This document shows, piece after piece, positions 43,317 through 43,980 of a DNA stretch of 43,980 bases. Within the stretch, counting starts at the first letter, position 1, and the number at the start of each line of letters is the position of its first letter. Under the pieces are notes generated by a model. The model worked only from the letters and a program-made list of their open reading frames with translations. It had not been told where the DNA came from and did no database searches. The stretch is from Gammaproteobacteria bacterium (GTDB taxonomy: Bacteria > Pseudomonadota > Gammaproteobacteria > Steroidobacterales > GCA-2729495): contig JAJRUG010000011.1 of the NCBI GenBank assembly GCA_024277915.1, forward strand, positions 1 to 43,980. The letters run 5' to 3'. The translations under genes and the position numbers were made by a program.

Positions 43317-43980
43317 AACCGCTTCATTCGAAAAACCACTTTCAACACCGCTGCTGTTAATTACAGTCACAGTGAAGTAGTAAGTATTGGGTGCCAGATT
43401 TTCTATTATGTAGGATGTGATTCCCGGGTTGCTGACCTGAACCGGATTCCCGTAGCTACCCGGCAACGTACCGTAATAGAATTTATAGGCTGCCAGATCA
43501 GTCAGTACGCTACCGTCCTCATTTTGAGTGGGAGCTATCCAGGATAAAGAGGCCGAACCCAAGCTGACCTGATTGACGCTGACAGTGAATCCAGGCAAGT
43601 TCGCTGAAAGCGTTCCATCGCTAACAGTGATGCTGATATTGGCATAGCTGCCCTCATCACCCGCGACAGGTGTCCCTGATAAACTGCCAGTTGAAGCATC
43701 AAAACCGGCCCAGGGCGGTTTGTTCTGAATACTGAAAATGAGGATATCGCCATCAGGATCTGAAGCAGCAAGTGTAAACAAGTAGGTTTCGCCGACAGTA
43801 ACAGAACTCCCCGGGACTCCGGAAATAGAAGGCGCACGATTGCCGGTATCCGGAGGCGGGTCTGCCGGAGGTGGGTCTGCCGGAGGTGGGTCTGCCGGGG
43901 GTGGGGCTGCCGGAGGTGGGTCTGCCGGAGGTGGATCTGCCGGAGGTGGATCTGCCGGGGGTGGGTCTGCCGGGGGTGGG
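43302..43980 (-). CDS. Ig-like / fibronectin type III protein, C-terminal part (5' end outside window)
   Basis: The frame is open to the window edge, giving 225 visible residues; a TTG at 43781 is internal and not the start. From N to C: a linker of repeated P-P-P-A-D, then [12 protein letters not shown], an Ig-like (He_PIG/cadherin-type) domain with [20 protein letters not shown] and [15 protein letters not shown], and one FN3 domain with [25 protein letters not shown] and [15 protein letters not shown]. The end SNEAVKTVL has no GlyGly-CTERM, LPXTG or other sorting signal. Such chains are surface or secreted proteins; the catalytic or anchoring part would be upstream. It is convergent with pitA. 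Confidence 0.85.
   Translation of the reverse strand, partial: PPPADPPPADPPPADPPPADPPPAAPPPADPPPADPPPADPPPDTGNRAPSISGVPGSSVTVGETYLFTLAASDPDGDILIFSIQNKPPWAGFDASTGSLSGTPVAGDEGSYANISITVSDGTLSANLPGFTVSVNQVSLGSASLSWIAPTQNEDGSVLTDLAAYKFYYGTLPGSYGNPVQVSNPGITSYIIENLAPNTYYFTVTVINSSGVESGFSNEAVKTVL
43851..43980. repeat. 15-bp tandem repeat (eight full copies plus part) encoding P-P-P-A-D
   Basis: Units of TCTGCCGGAGGTGGG run from 43861 to the window edge with a partial unit before them. Variants are GGGGG for GGAGG in three units, one GCT for TCT (PPPAA instead of PPPAD), and two ending A. The repeat lies inside the coding frame of the surface-type protein, and 15 bases keep the frame whatever the copy number. 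Confidence 0.92.

Noticed and set aside
43302-43980. Surface-type protein as a rhombosortase substrate
   Set aside because: Its C-terminus ends in an FN3 domain without a Gly-Gly motif, hydrophobic helix or basic tail.
43861-43980. CRISPR-like repeat array at the window end
   Set aside because: The units are contiguous with no spacers and keep a coding frame; it is a minisatellite.

Overview
The window reads as a stretch of chromosome from a gammaproteobacterium, probably free-living and aerobic. The evidence is the fabG-acpP-fabF to tmk-holB-pilZ order, a general (type II) secretion pseudopilin operon, a rhombosortase, an AddB/AddA-like repair pair of the proteobacterial kind, and a pit/DUF47 phosphate pair. 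A REC-like/TonB fusion suggests a marine lineage such as Woeseia-like bacteria, but this is a weak inference. There are no tRNA or rRNA genes, CRISPR arrays, transposases or phage genes. Genes are tightly packed; the longest gaps without a gene are about 200 bases.

Layout. (1) 1-5.4 kb: the end of a receiver-like/TonB protein meets a DUF885 lipoprotein tail to tail, followed by a VOC protein and a glutathione transferase. (2) 5.5-8 kb: MFS transporter and AlaA-like aminotransferase. (3) 8-14.2 kb: a PD-(D/E)XK nuclease (AddB-like) and a UvrD-type helicase-nuclease (AddA-like). The helicase frame is broken by one TAA codon but is otherwise intact. (4) 14.3-19.9 kb, minus strand: gspG-H-I-J-K-L-M-N, mostly overlapping. 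gspC, D, E and F are not in the window. The divergent neighbour is rhombosortase rrtA, which belongs functionally with type II secretion. (5) 20.7-28.5 kb: fabG-acpP-fabF-pabB-pabC-mltG-tmk-holB-pilZ (fatty acid elongation, folate precursor, septal peptidoglycan, dTMP and replication). A perfect 25-bp inverted repeat follows at 28589-28675.

(6) 28.7-32.7 kb, minus strand: a double cyclic-nucleotide-binding/rhodanese protein, a FadJ-like beta-oxidation enzyme and an EEP-family hydrolase. (7) 32.8-35.2 kb, plus strand: a coupled set of a TIR-like protein, a ferredoxin-NADP reductase-type flavoprotein and a GlpQ-type phosphodiesterase that lacks a signal peptide. (8) 35.2-37.6 kb: a small K+-channel protein, then a FabH-like synthase with an SDR reductase behind a good promoter. 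(9) 37.6-43.3 kb: an SLC13 permease with four RCK_C-like modules; a decayed radical SAM gene with missing segments and frame changes; and DUF47 plus Pit phosphate transporter. The 201 bases at 40002-40202 show no convincing gene or promoter. (10) 43.3-43.98 kb: the C-terminal end of a surface-type protein with an Ig-like and an FN3 domain, whose proline-rich linker is encoded by a 15-bp tandem repeat that runs off the window.

No clear new multi-gene system is proven here. The items most worth following are the TIR-like/flavoprotein/GlpQ operon, the 25-bp inverted repeat, the receiver-TonB fusion, the rhombosortase-T2SS pairing and the two broken genes.
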